From: Thermoplasmatales archaeon
GTDB taxonomy: Archaea > Thermoplasmatota > E2 > DHVEG-1
Reading direction: 5' to 3'
Assembly: GCA_023128855.1 (NCBI GenBank)
Contig: JAGMDE010000015.1
Coordinates: forward strand, 1-23,582
Length of the DNA: 23,582 bases
Below the pieces are notes generated by a model. It searched no databases and was not told the origin of the DNA. It saw only the letters and a program-made list of their open reading frames with translations. Of this stretch, positions 1 through 7,462 are shown piece after piece. Position 1 is the first letter of the stretch; every line of letters begins with the position of its first letter. The translations under genes and the position numbers were made by a program.

Positions 1-352
1 AAGCATCGAAGATGTACATAAGACTGTTGACATCATAGTGGAGATATTAAGAAAACTAGGTGTAGATGTATATAAAAATATTGAGATAGTCGTTCAGAAC
101 ATAGTGGCTGTTGCTGATTTGGGAGGAGAACTAAATCTTACTGAAACAGCTATGGGTCTGGGTTTGGAGAATATAGAATATGAACCTGAGCAGTTCCCTG
201 GGATGGTTTATAGGATAAAGGAACCTAAAGTAGCTATGTTGCTCTTTAGCTCTGGGAAAATAGTGTGTACTGGAGCGAAGAACGTTGAGGATGTATCAAT
301 AGCGGCAGAGAAACTATCAAAAGAGCTTCATTCACTGGGACTTCTCCACTAA
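1..352 (+). CDS. tbp: TATA-box-binding protein (TBP), 5'-truncated by window edge
   Basis: Archaeal general transcription factor that binds the TATA element and recruits TFB and RNA polymerase. The visible 116 residues are the end of the first repeat (SIEDVHKTVDIIVEILRKLG) followed by the whole second saddle repeat. That repeat carries the family signature EYEPEQFPGMVYRIKEPK, then LLFSSGKIVCTGAK, and a typical C-terminus ending ELHSLGLLH. The reading frame is open from base 2, so the GTG at 38 is internal and the real start lies left of the window; a full archaeal TBP is about 180-190 residues. The acidic C-terminal tail found in some archaeal TBPs is absent. This gene anchors the window in Archaea. 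Identification rests on motif recognition and is very secure. Confidence 0.96.
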   Translation, partial: SIEDVHKTVDIIVEILRKLGVDVYKNIEIVVQNIVAVADLGGELNLTETAMGLGLENIEYEPEQFPGMVYRIKEPKVAMLLFSSGKIVCTGAKNVEDVSIAAEKLSKELHSLGLLH

Positions 353-456
353 ATCATACAAATTGATAAAAATTAGGAAAATGAAAAACAGATAGTTAAT
401 GGTAAATATTGGAGAAATGAAAAATCAGTCTGATTACCAATGGTGAGGATGTTAAT

Positions 457-1227
457 ATGGGATATGATGTGGAAGTGATGGCGGGGAGAGTTACAACAGA
501 AAATGAGTCATGCAAGACGGGAATAGAAGGGATTGATCAAGGTTTAGGTGGCGGTATCCCATTAGGTAGTGCTGTTCTCCTAGCTGGGAGTAGCGGTTCG
601 GGTAAAACAACATTATGTATGCAGTTTTTAATTAATGGTGCTAAGCAAGGCGAGAGGGGTATTTTTTTCACAATAACTGAGCCTTTGTTTAAATTAACGA
701 AAAATATGGAGATGTTTGATTTTTATGATAAAAAATTAATTGAATCAGGTATGGTTAATCTAATTGATCTAAGAATTATATGTGAACGGCTAGGGTTAGA
801 TGTAGGGAAATATACGGCGGAAGATGCTGGTGCTCTGCTGGATGTGTTAGGGGATATAGTTGATGAGTTGAATGTAAAACGATTAGTGATAGACTCAGTA
901 ACTGCTCTGTGTTATAGATTACAAACAAAGGAGATGATTAGAGATTTCATTTTCAAACTAGGATCATCTCTTTCAGTTATGAACTGTACATCTATTTTCA
1001 CGTCAGAGGTGCCACCACGGGTTTTTCAATATTCTCAATATGGGGTAGAAGAGTTCATCGCAGATGGTATAGTAATCTTAGGGGACATCGAAAGGATGGG
1101 AGATTTGATACGAACGTTTCAAATTATCAAAATGCGAGGTACAGTACATAACAGAACAAAATTTGCAATGAACATTTCATCTAAGAATGGCATAGAATTG
1201 GCCCCGCTACTAAAATCTGGAGAGTGA
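457..1227 (+). CDS. KaiC-like / RecA-superfamily ATPase, single domain
   Basis: A single KaiC/RadA-type P-loop ATPase domain of 256 residues, likely a soluble signalling or regulatory ATPase. Residues 20-33 (TGIEGIDQGLGGGI) are the typical KaiC-domain entry, Walker A is GSSGSGKTT at 44-52, a catalytic-type glutamate lies in TITEP (E75), and Walker B is LVIDS at 143-147. The C-terminal part (ADGIVIL..RTFQIIKMRGT) matches the KaiC family, where the strand before the C-terminus contains K-x-R-G/N. Cyanobacterial KaiC has two such domains with autophosphorylation sites; this has one, so no clock role should be inferred. The ATG is supported by GGTGAG at 442-447, nine bases upstream. It lies 104 bp after TBP and could be co-transcribed. 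The precise function is unknown. Confidence 0.88.
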   Translation: MGYDVEVMAGRVTTENESCKTGIEGIDQGLGGGIPLGSAVLLAGSSGSGKTTLCMQFLINGAKQGERGIFFTITEPLFKLTKNMEMFDFYDKKLIESGMVNLIDLRIICERLGLDVGKYTAEDAGALLDVLGDIVDELNVKRLVIDSVTALCYRLQTKEMIRDFIFKLGSSLSVMNCTSIFTSEVPPRVFQYSQYGVEEFIADGIVILGDIERMGDLIRTFQIIKMRGTVHNRTKFAMNISSKNGIELAPLLKSGE

Positions 1228-1356
1228 AACCTAATTGATGGTTTACAAAAAGAGCTTCTAGCAAGATAACTGTCAACCAATTGGAAACAGCGAATGGTTA
1301 ATGCGAAAAAAAACATTAGGGCAAATGTAGGGTTAAACCCATGAAAAACTTATTTT

Positions 1357-1860
1357 TTATGTAATGTAGTTGTTAGTGTTAGACCAATCAAATCCCTTTA
1401 CAAGTTTGATCCTAGGTGTCTCACTAGAAGGTAACCAACCATGTATAGGGTAAACTAAGTTTGGGAAGAATTGTACCATATCTTTTGACAATTTGGTAAT
1501 GACATGGTCTTCACCAAAATTTTCTTTACTTATCTCGTAAGTTTTACGCTTTGTTAATTCTTCATCAAGAAACCCAAGAGCATGTATGTATTCATGTAAT
1601 AAAACATGAAAACCATATGGTTTGAGTAGTTGAGGGTTTGTTTCAATAATCCTTCGAAGTGGTGTTTTATTTATTACAATGATATTGGAGGCAACTGGAT
1701 AATAAGCACCGATAAATCCATTTAGAGTAGACCCTAATTCTTGTATACCAAGCATTAAACCTGCCCGTGAACGGCCCTCACTTTTACGAACAGCATCTTT
1801 TACGTTTTCAAAAATATCTATAAGGTTTTGTTCCACCTCAAGATCATTAATTTTTTCCAT
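1357..1860 (-). CDS. Putative HEXXH zinc metalloprotease, uncharacterised
   Basis: A 167-residue soluble protein with an HEYIH motif (H89, E90, H93) followed by ALGFLDE, the arrangement expected for a zincin-like metallopeptidase helix. The glutamate in FLDE (E100) or H119 in GEDHVI could be a third metal ligand. No signal peptide or membrane segment is visible, so it should act in the cytoplasm. I do not recognise the family beyond the zincin motif, and no substrate can be named. The gene stands alone between two plus-strand genes. Its ATG has no convincing SD; a TATA-like AT-rich element (1884-1893) about 25-30 nt upstream would make the message leaderless. Two inverted repeats occupy the same promoter (see 1864-1888). 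The catalytic motif is certain; actual peptidase activity is inferred. Confidence 0.7.
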   Translation of the reverse strand: MEKINDLEVEQNLIDIFENVKDAVRKSEGRSRAGLMLGIQELGSTLNGFIGAYYPVASNIIVINKTPLRRIIETNPQLLKPYGFHVLLHEYIHALGFLDEELTKRKTYEISKENFGEDHVITKLSKDMVQFFPNLVYPIHGWLPSSETPRIKLVKGFDWSNTNNYIT

Positions 1861-1863
1861 ATA

Positions 1864-1888
1864 TAACTATATAGTTAACAATCGTTAA
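1864..1888. promoter_or_regulatory. Tandem palindromes in the promoter of the HEXXH gene
   Basis: A perfect 14-bp palindrome (TAACTATATAGTTA, 1864-1877) overlaps a second inverted repeat, TTAAC-AATC-GTTAA (1875-1888). Both lie directly upstream of the minus-strand start at 1860, between a TATA-like element at about 1884-1893 and the predicted transcription start, the usual place for an archaeal repressor to act. The TTAAC-N4-GTTAA pattern recurs upstream of hdrC. The regulator is unknown. Confidence 0.45.
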
Positions 1889-1925
1889 TAATCTTTTCCA
1901 TTGTATGGGAATAAAATGATATTAA

Positions 1926-1966
1926 TTTATAAACAAAAAATGTATATAAGTTAAAATATGAGGGAG
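1926..1966 (+). promoter_or_regulatory. TATA element and SD for the 1975 membrane-protein gene
   Basis: TTTATAAA at 1926-1933 is a good archaeal TATA box, placing transcription start near 1955. GAGGGAG at 1960-1966 is a strong SD eight bases before the ATG at 1975, so the message would have a short leader with an SD. Confidence 0.6.
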
Positions 1967-1974
1967 AGATTGAA

Positions 1975-2577
1975 ATGGCATTTACTAATTTTTCTGAATG
2001 GATGAATAGTTTTTCAATTGAGGATATATTTAGTGGTAATTTTTCCTGGCTGGTTCCAATTCTTTATCTTGTAATATCTATTGCAGTTTATTCAATCATT
2101 ATTTGGCATTTTTATAGATACATCGCTAGACGTGATTGTTTCAAAATTAGTCATGGAAAACATCCAAAAGCAATAGGATTTTTGAAATATTTCTTTTTAT
2201 TTCCTTTTGTAGCAATCATTTTTTTCTTAGGATTCTCGATGTTGTTACTCTTTTTGACTAGACATCTAGATGTTGGACAGGTTCTTTCAACAGGTTTTGC
2301 GATTATTCTTGCCATAAGGATTACTACTTATTATAGTGAAGATCTTTCAAAAGATGTGGCAAAGATGCTGCCATTTGCTCTACTTGGTATCTTTTTAGTT
2401 GATCCTACTTATTTCGATTTTGATGTGACAATGTCCAATATCAATTCTTTACCAGAGCATGCTAACATCATTGCCATGTTTCTTTTCTTCATTATCATTG
2501 TTGAATGGATTTTAAGAGTAGCACTTACAATACGTTATGCGATCTTTCCAAAAAAAGAGGTAACACCTGCCGAGTAA
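1975..2577 (+). CDS. Hypothetical multi-pass membrane protein (about 4 TM)
   Basis: A 200-residue integral membrane protein of unknown function. Hydrophobic segments lie at about residues 25-47, 70-94, 103-115 and/or 128-142, and 163-184, with a basic loop (RYIARRDCFKISHGKHPK, about 48-65) after the first helix that probably faces the cytoplasm, and a charged C-terminal tail. No transporter, kinase or peptidase motif was recognised. The start is well supported by the SD GAGGGAG at 1960-1966 and a TATA element upstream. It ends one base before the stop of the convergent radical SAM gene, so the two genes are packed tail to tail. The coding call is firm; the function is unknown. Confidence 0.8.
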   Translation: MAFTNFSEWMNSFSIEDIFSGNFSWLVPILYLVISIAVYSIIIWHFYRYIARRDCFKISHGKHPKAIGFLKYFFLFPFVAIIFFLGFSMLLLFLTRHLDVGQVLSTGFAIILAIRITTYYSEDLSKDVAKMLPFALLGIFLVDPTYFDFDVTMSNINSLPEHANIIAMFLFFIIIVEWILRVALTIRYAIFPKKEVTPAE

Positions 2578-2578
2578 C

Positions 2579-3571
2579 TTAAGTTTGATGTATCTTTAGT
2601 TTGTCCGCATATTCCTTAACCTGTAAAACCTCATTCATAGAAACAGATCGAGAAATATCCTCATAATCGTATGCATGATATTCAGGCCTGTACTGAGCCA
2701 TAATATTAACTACAGCATTTGGTAGATTATCAGCTATCCAACCCATTATAGGTTTCGAACAACAATCCACATGATTAGGCATTACAAGATGACGAATAAT
2801 CATCACACCATTGTCATGTGCAATTTTATGATTTCTTTTCATAATTTCTAAGTAGTTATCAACCTTTGACAAGCGTTTTGCACATTCATCATTTCCATAT
2901 TTGAAATCAGTAAGATACAAGTCAATAACTTCATTTAGTAGATTCATTGTCTCAATAGAACAATACATGTTTGAATTCCAAACTTGTGGAGTATTTTCAT
3001 TACATAATTTTAATACTTTAAGAATGTAAAATAAATTTGGAGTTGGATCACCACCAACCCAATTAACATTTCTTGCTCCTTGCATTTTTCTTTTTTGAAT
3101 TATTTCAACTAGTCTTTCTGGTTTCATAAAAAATCCACTATTAACTTGACTTATATCCCAATTTTGGCAAAAAACACAATGGAAAGTGCAACCTGAAAAA
3201 AATATTGTATGAGACGGTACTAGAACTCTTTCTTCACCGATGTGTAAAAATTCAGAAGCAATACCTGGTTCTTTCACTCCGCAGTTACCAGATTTTTTGT
3301 TTCTATTCACACCACAACGTCTTTCACAAAAATGACAGTTTTCAAAGATTCTTTTTGCTAGTTCAATTTTGAGATCTAGAAGAGTTTGTTTAGGTTGAAC
3401 ATCAGATATTTTTAAATTTTTTAAGGTCTCATCGTGAATTTCCCATAAAGTATCAGTTGAATCTGATTTACTAAAAGTAACTGGAGCATTTTTGCATAGA
3501 AGATATTTGGCGGTTCTTTCTTCATCTAATATTTCAAAATAGTCTGAAAGAAGCACTCTAGTATTGCTCAT
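2579..3571 (-). CDS. PflX-like radical SAM protein (COG1313 type)
   Basis: Radical S-adenosylmethionine protein resembling PflX / pyruvate-formate-lyase-activase-like proteins. The SAM cluster motif CTFHCVFCQN gives C128, C132 and C135 (CX3CX2C). A preceding cysteine module (C79, C82, C86, C97; CHFCERRCGVNR...GNCG) is the N-terminal signature of this subfamily and may hold an extra Fe-S cluster. WVGGDPTPN at about 173-181 is the glycine-rich SAM-contact strand. Numbering is from the ATG at 3571; an in-frame TTG at 3580 would add three residues, and neither has a clear SD. It begins 31 bp after hdrA in the same direction, so it is probably the last gene of hdrCBA. No glycyl-radical enzyme is in the window, so its substrate is unknown. 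Confidence 0.85.
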   Translation of the reverse strand: MSNTRVLLSDYFEILDEERTAKYLLCKNAPVTFSKSDSTDTLWEIHDETLKNLKISDVQPKQTLLDLKIELAKRIFENCHFCERRCGVNRNKKSGNCGVKEPGIASEFLHIGEERVLVPSHTIFFSGCTFHCVFCQNWDISQVNSGFFMKPERLVEIIQKRKMQGARNVNWVGGDPTPNLFYILKVLKLCNENTPQVWNSNMYCSIETMNLLNEVIDLYLTDFKYGNDECAKRLSKVDNYLEIMKRNHKIAHDNGVMIIRHLVMPNHVDCCSKPIMGWIADNLPNAVVNIMAQYRPEYHAYDYEDISRSVSMNEVLQVKEYADKLKIHQT

Positions 3572-3602
3572 CGTTATCAAATATAATATGTAGAATTTAA
3601 AT

Positions 3603-5579
3603 CTATTTTTTTACTGTTTCTTCAATCATTGGTTTTATCTGTTTATCTTTGAATCCTTTCTGTTGCATCGCTCCAGATGGACATGAAACAACACAAGCTC
3701 CACAACCCATACAAAGTGCTTCATTTACCTTTGCATGCGACTTTCCATCTTTCTCTGTGTCAAGCTCAATTGCATTATACGGACAAATTGCTATGCATGT
3801 GCTACAGCCAGAACAAAGATCCTCATCAACACAAGAGATTAATGGTTCTGATTCAAGTTCCTTTTTAGAAAGTATATTTGCAGCACGAGCAGCTGCACCA
3901 GATGCCTGAGCTACTGAGTCTTGAATGTCTTTTGGACCTTGACAACAACCAGCAATAAATGTTCCACCAGTGAATGTATCCATTGGTCTAAGTTTTGGAT
4001 GAGCTTCCAAATAGAATCCATCAGCACTTTGGGAGATTCTAAGAATTCTTGCAAATTCATCTGAATCAGCTCGTGGAACTAGAGCTGGAACTAGAACAAC
4101 AAGATCTGTTTTAATCTCAAAAAGTTTGTTTGTTGTAGTATCAAAGATATCAATAGTCATGTGATCTCCAGCGTTTCTAACTTCAGAGGGTCGACCACGG
4201 AAGAAGTTAGTTTTCATACCACGTATTTTTCTGTAGAATTCTTCATAACCTTTTCCAAAACTACGAATATCTGTGTAACAAACATTGATTTCAACATCGT
4301 CACCAAGTTTTTCTTTCAAAAGATAAACATGTTTCAATGCGCTCATACAACCGATTCTACAGCACCAAGTACATTCTGTTTCATCACGTGAACCTACACA
4401 TAAAATGTAGGTAATGCTCTTTGGTTTTTCACCGTTTGATGGTCTAAGAATTTCTCCACTAGTTGGACCAGATGAATTAATCAGTCTTTCCATTCCAAGA
4501 GTCGTAATCACGTCATCTGATCTGCCGTAACCATACTCATGCATTGCTGATGGATCTAATACATCATAACCTGTTGCTACAACTATTGCACCGACGTTAA
4601 GTTCAACTTCTTCATCTTTCTGTTTAAAATCAATTGCCCCTGCGTCACATGCTTCCACACAGAGCGGACCGGTTCCACATTTTCCACGCGTAAGCATTAA
4701 GCAAGTATCTTTATCAATGGTACATTTTAGTGGAACTGCTTGTGGAAATGGGATGTATACTGCACTGCGTTTTCCCAGACCTTCATCAAATTCACTGATT
4801 ATTCTGCCCTTAAGTCTACAAGCTTCCACACAATCTCCACATCCAGTACATTTATCCAAATCAACATACCTGGCTTTTTTATTGACTTTGACAGTATAGT
4901 TACCTATACTTCCTTCCACACCAGTTACTTCAGAATAAGTCAGTAGTTCAACATTTGAATGATTTGCAACTTCCATCATTTTTGGAGTCAATATACAACT
5001 AGAACAGTCTAAAGTTGGAAATGTCTTGTCAAGTTGAGCCATACGGCCACCAATAGTTGGGCTTTTTTCAACAAGGTAAACTTTATGTCCTTCTTCTGCT
5101 AAGTCAAGTGCAGATTGAATTCCTGCTATACCACCACCAATCACCAATGCTGTAGGATTAACCTTAATTTTTGAGGGTTCCAATGGCTCCAAAAGTTTTG
5201 CTTTTGCAACTGCACCACAGACAAGTGCCTTTGCTTTTTCTGTCGCACGATACTTGTCTTCATGAACCCATGAACATTGCTCTCTGATGTTTGCAATTTC
5301 TAAATTAAATGCATTAATTCCTCCTGCTTCAACAACGCCACGGAAGGTATGCTCATGCATTCGTGGTGAGCAACATGCAATTACAACACCGTCTAGCTTG
5401 TTTTTCTTAATCGAATCCTTTATCAGATTTGCTCCTACATCAGAACACATATACTTATAATCCTTACTTACAGCAACACCATCTAATGTTTTTGCGTAAT
5501 CAACAAGATCCTTAACATTAACTGTAGAGGCAATATTTATTCCACAATGACAGACAAAAACTCCAATTTTGTTGTCCAT
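3603..5579 (-). CDS. hdrA: Heterodisulfide reductase subunit A (HdrA), FAD/Fe-S electron hub
   Basis: The flavin- and iron-sulfur-containing core of the HdrABC complex; in methanogens this flavin bifurcates electrons between ferredoxin and the HdrB disulfide site. The 658 residues match the usual HdrA length. Domains in order: an N-terminal Cys-containing domain (VCHCG at 9-13, ACCSPRMHEHTFR at 69-80); an FAD-binding thioredoxin-reductase-like domain with GGGIAG at 148-153; DCSSCILTPKM at 191-201; an inserted ferredoxin (CTGCGDCVEAC, 244-254); a second Cys group (about 286-311); and a C-terminal two-cluster ferredoxin (CSGCSTCIAICP, CMGCGACVVSCP). There is no fused MvhD. An SD (GGAGG) lies nine bases before the ATG, and hdrB ends two bases upstream. 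The partner disulfide in this organism is not shown by the sequence. Confidence 0.96.
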   Translation of the reverse strand: MDNKIGVFVCHCGINIASTVNVKDLVDYAKTLDGVAVSKDYKYMCSDVGANLIKDSIKKNKLDGVVIACCSPRMHEHTFRGVVEAGGINAFNLEIANIREQCSWVHEDKYRATEKAKALVCGAVAKAKLLEPLEPSKIKVNPTALVIGGGIAGIQSALDLAEEGHKVYLVEKSPTIGGRMAQLDKTFPTLDCSSCILTPKMMEVANHSNVELLTYSEVTGVEGSIGNYTVKVNKKARYVDLDKCTGCGDCVEACRLKGRIISEFDEGLGKRSAVYIPFPQAVPLKCTIDKDTCLMLTRGKCGTGPLCVEACDAGAIDFKQKDEEVELNVGAIVVATGYDVLDPSAMHEYGYGRSDDVITTLGMERLINSSGPTSGEILRPSNGEKPKSITYILCVGSRDETECTWCCRIGCMSALKHVYLLKEKLGDDVEINVCYTDIRSFGKGYEEFYRKIRGMKTNFFRGRPSEVRNAGDHMTIDIFDTTTNKLFEIKTDLVVLVPALVPRADSDEFARILRISQSADGFYLEAHPKLRPMDTFTGGTFIAGCCQGPKDIQDSVAQASGAAARAANILSKKELESEPLISCVDEDLCSGCSTCIAICPYNAIELDTEKDGKSHAKVNEALCMGCGACVVSCPSGAMQQKGFKDKQIKPMIEETVKK

Positions 5580-5581
5580 AA

Positions 5582-6454
5582 TTATTTGCCTCCTACAACC
5601 GCAAGTTTTTCCACAGGACTAAGATTCAGATCAAGTCCTAGTTTATCTTTTGAAATTCCAAATGAAAGACCTAAAATTTGTGTTAAATAAAGAACTGGAA
5701 CATCAAGTTTAGCAGCAACTGTTTCACCAGCTTTTGTTTGTTTAGAATCATACTGACGATGACACCATGGACATGTGTCAATGAATGCATCAAAACCTTG
5801 ATCTTGAACACCTTTGAGTTTCTGACCGGTTTTTGTTAAAGCAGCTTCTGGAAGATTTGCAGTTAAAAGGCCACCACAACAATCAAGTTTTTCAGGATAA
5901 TCAAGTGGGTTTGCACCAACTGCTTTTAAAATTTTATCCATTTTTTGAGGGTTTTCTGAATCATCAGGTCTTCCGATTTCGCTGGGTCGAATAAGATGAC
6001 ATCCATTATGAGTCGCAACTTTTAGATCCTTTAAGGGTTTTTTAACAAGTTTTTTAATTTTTTCTATTCCGATTTTATCATGAATTAAATCAATAGTTGA
6101 GACAATATCCGAAGTTCCTGAATATTTCAAACCCTCGTCTTCTAAGAATTTATTGACACGTTCATTCATTGCAGGATCTGCATCCAATATTCTTTTGCAT
6201 TCGGAAAGGGCAAGATGACATATTGGACATGGCGCAAAGATGTCAAGTCCTTCTTTTTCTGCAATTGCCAGATTTCTTGCAGATAATGTCAAAGTTAACA
6301 TTTGATTTACACTTTTAATTGGTTCACCACAACATGAAAAACCTTTCAGGTCAACTAGTTCAACATCAAGTTTTGGCATTACTTCTCTAATTGACATCTC
6401 ATAAGCGTATTGTTCAGTTGGCATCACACAACCAGGATAAAGAGCATATTTCAT
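5582..6454 (-). CDS. hdrB: Heterodisulfide reductase subunit B (HdrB), CCG-domain catalytic subunit
   Basis: Carries the two non-cubane [4Fe-4S] clusters that reduce CoM-S-S-CoB in methanogens. Both CCG domains are intact: first C9, C41-C42, C76 and C79 (GCV, SCCGEP, CPICH), then C152, C192-C193, C228 and C231 (NGCH, DCCGG, CPWCH). This is the canonical CX(n)CCGX(n)CXXC pattern. At 290 residues the length is normal. The start at 6454 is preceded by GAGGGAT, and the gap to hdrC is 14 bp. In non-methanogens HdrB-like proteins may act on other disulfides or thiols; no methanogenesis gene is visible here, so the natural substrate is open. Any electron route would run from HdrA through HdrC. Confidence 0.95.
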   Translation of the reverse strand: MKYALYPGCVMPTEQYAYEMSIREVMPKLDVELVDLKGFSCCGEPIKSVNQMLTLTLSARNLAIAEKEGLDIFAPCPICHLALSECKRILDADPAMNERVNKFLEDEGLKYSGTSDIVSTIDLIHDKIGIEKIKKLVKKPLKDLKVATHNGCHLIRPSEIGRPDDSENPQKMDKILKAVGANPLDYPEKLDCCGGLLTANLPEAALTKTGQKLKGVQDQGFDAFIDTCPWCHRQYDSKQTKAGETVAAKLDVPVLYLTQILGLSFGISKDKLGLDLNLSPVEKLAVVGGK

Positions 6455-6468
6455 TTTTTATCCCTCTA

Positions 6469-6996
6469 TCATACCTTCTCCACAGCAATTTTTGAAAGCA
6501 TCATTTGAAACTTTGTTGGATCTGCTGGTTTAGAAATTTCAGGTAGTCCAAGATCAGTTCTTGTTTTTGTTTTATTATCTTTTGTTGTAATACTTTTTAC
6601 ATCTTGTAAGAGCCCAATTGAAAGAACCGATTGTAGCATAGCCGTATAGTTTCCAGGAATTTGTTTTCCAGATGCAACAGCTAAATTCTTTAGTGCAAAC
6701 AAAATTTCAACTGGTGCTACTTTTTGTGGACAACGCTCTCTACATTTGAAACAGCTCATACAAGTCCAAATTATTTCAGAATTAATCATTTCATCAATTA
6801 GACCGCGTTTTAGTAAAGCTACGATTTTATGCGGCTCTAGTTCTAGCAGTTTGTGTGCTTCACATCCAGAGGTACATTTAGCGCATTGATAACAATAATC
6901 AGAAATCTCATCCTGAAGCCTTCTCAAGCGTTCGTTTATTTCTTTTCTTTGTTCAGTTTGTGGCTCCCCCATAGAAGTCAAATCTGTAATGCTCAT
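6469..6996 (-). CDS. hdrC: Heterodisulfide reductase subunit C (HdrC), 2x[4Fe-4S] ferredoxin
   Basis: The wire between HdrA and HdrB. The 175-residue protein has two [4Fe-4S] motifs: CYQCAKCTSGC (C35, C38, C41, C45) and CMSCFKCRERCP (C79, C82, C85, C89), in the usual HdrC spacing. No transmembrane helix follows, so this is the soluble HdrABC type rather than HdrDE. An in-frame TTG at 7011 would add five residues, but the ATG at 6996 is preferred because a G-run (GGGGGCG, minus strand) lies just upstream as a ribosome binding site and the TATA-predicted transcription start falls near 7005. It is the first gene of hdrC-hdrB-hdrA-radical SAM. The promoter holds an 18-bp inverted repeat that may be an operator. 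Confidence 0.94.
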   Translation of the reverse strand: MSITDLTSMGEPQTEQRKEINERLRRLQDEISDYCYQCAKCTSGCEAHKLLELEPHKIVALLKRGLIDEMINSEIIWTCMSCFKCRERCPQKVAPVEILFALKNLAVASGKQIPGNYTAMLQSVLSIGLLQDVKSITTKDNKTKTRTDLGLPEISKPADPTKFQMMLSKIAVEKV

Positions 6997-7009
6997 AAAT
7001 ATCGCCCCC

Positions 7010-7035
7010 AATTAACATGTGTTAATTATTTATAG
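7010..7035 (-). promoter_or_regulatory. hdrCBA promoter: TATA element plus inverted-repeat operator candidate
   Basis: On the minus strand CTATAAATA (7027-7035) is a good TATA box, placing transcription start near 7005. Immediately downstream lies AATTAACA-TG-TGTTAATT (7010-7027), a perfect 8-bp inverted repeat with a 2-bp centre. It sits between TATA and the predicted start, where a bound repressor would block polymerase recruitment. Its core is TTAAC-N4-GTTAA. The regulator is unknown. Confidence 0.6.
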
Positions 7036-7096
7036 TTTTGCAAGTTTTGTATCTTATAACAATATATAAAATCTGCTAAAAATTAGCCTTAAAATA

Positions 7097-7462
7097 TCAC
7101 TTTTTTATAGATTTAGTCGCAACAATGTCAATCTTGGTATCAGCAACATTATTGAGTACCACCTGTCCAGATTTTACTGGAGCATTTACTGAGGCTTTCT
7201 TAATTTCATTTAAAACAGAGACGATTTTATTCTTTGGAACAGGCTTAGAGCTCTTAACACTAACAAGCGGCCATTCACCATTTTTCACAAGAACTGAAGA
7301 TGTAAGCATTCTTCTAGGATCGAGGGCCTCACTTATCGCATAATCAATTCCCCTCTTACATTTATTACCATCAACTAACTCAAAATGTTTTCCATCAATT
7401 TTTACTAAAATTTTACAGCCAATAGGACAGACGATGCAGGTGATTTTCTTTTCATCAGTCAT
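7097..7462 (-). CDS. DUF1667 (COG3862) cysteine-motif protein, partner of GlpA-like oxidoreductase
   Basis: A 121-residue protein of the DUF1667 family, which in bacteria such as Thermotoga and clostridia is encoded next to the same two FAD oxidoreductases found here. Four cysteines near the N-terminus (C9, C12, C16, C35; CX2CX3CX18C, with KRG following) look like an iron-sulfur ligand set. The pattern resembles the N-terminal [4Fe-4S] module of molybdopterin oxidoreductases, although no molybdopterin domain follows. The start at 7462 is set by GGAGGT eight bases upstream; a TTG one codon earlier is less likely. It overlaps the end of the preceding oxidoreductase gene by eight bases, implying translational coupling. 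The role is inferred to be electron transfer or cofactor support in a three-subunit dehydrogenase. Confidence 0.85.
   Translation of the reverse strand: MTDEKKITCIVCPIGCKILVKIDGKHFELVDGNKCKRGIDYAISEALDPRRMLTSSVLVKNGEWPLVSVKSSKPVPKNKIVSVLNEIKKASVNAPVKSGQVVLNNVADTKIDIVATKSIKK

Noticed and set aside
38..352. Complete small gene starting with GTG at 38
   Set aside because: The frame is open to the window edge and the upstream residues match the end of the first TBP repeat, so this is the 3' part of TBP.
457..1227. Circadian clock protein KaiC
   Set aside because: Only one ATPase domain is present and no KaiA/KaiB is visible; archaeal KaiC-like proteins are common and not clocks.
1330..1340. GGGTTAAACCC hairpin as terminator of the KaiC-like gene
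   Set aside because: Only a 5-bp stem around one base; the T-tract beyond it is short, so it is too weak to list as a terminator.
3649..4946. Plus-strand ORFs across hdrA
   Set aside because: They are antisense shadows of the strongly supported hdrA; their Cys/His-rich translations reflect ferredoxin codons read backwards.
3603..5579. HdrA-MvhD fusion or selenocysteine HdrA
   Set aside because: The protein ends after its C-terminal ferredoxin at normal length, and no in-frame TGA is present before the real stop.
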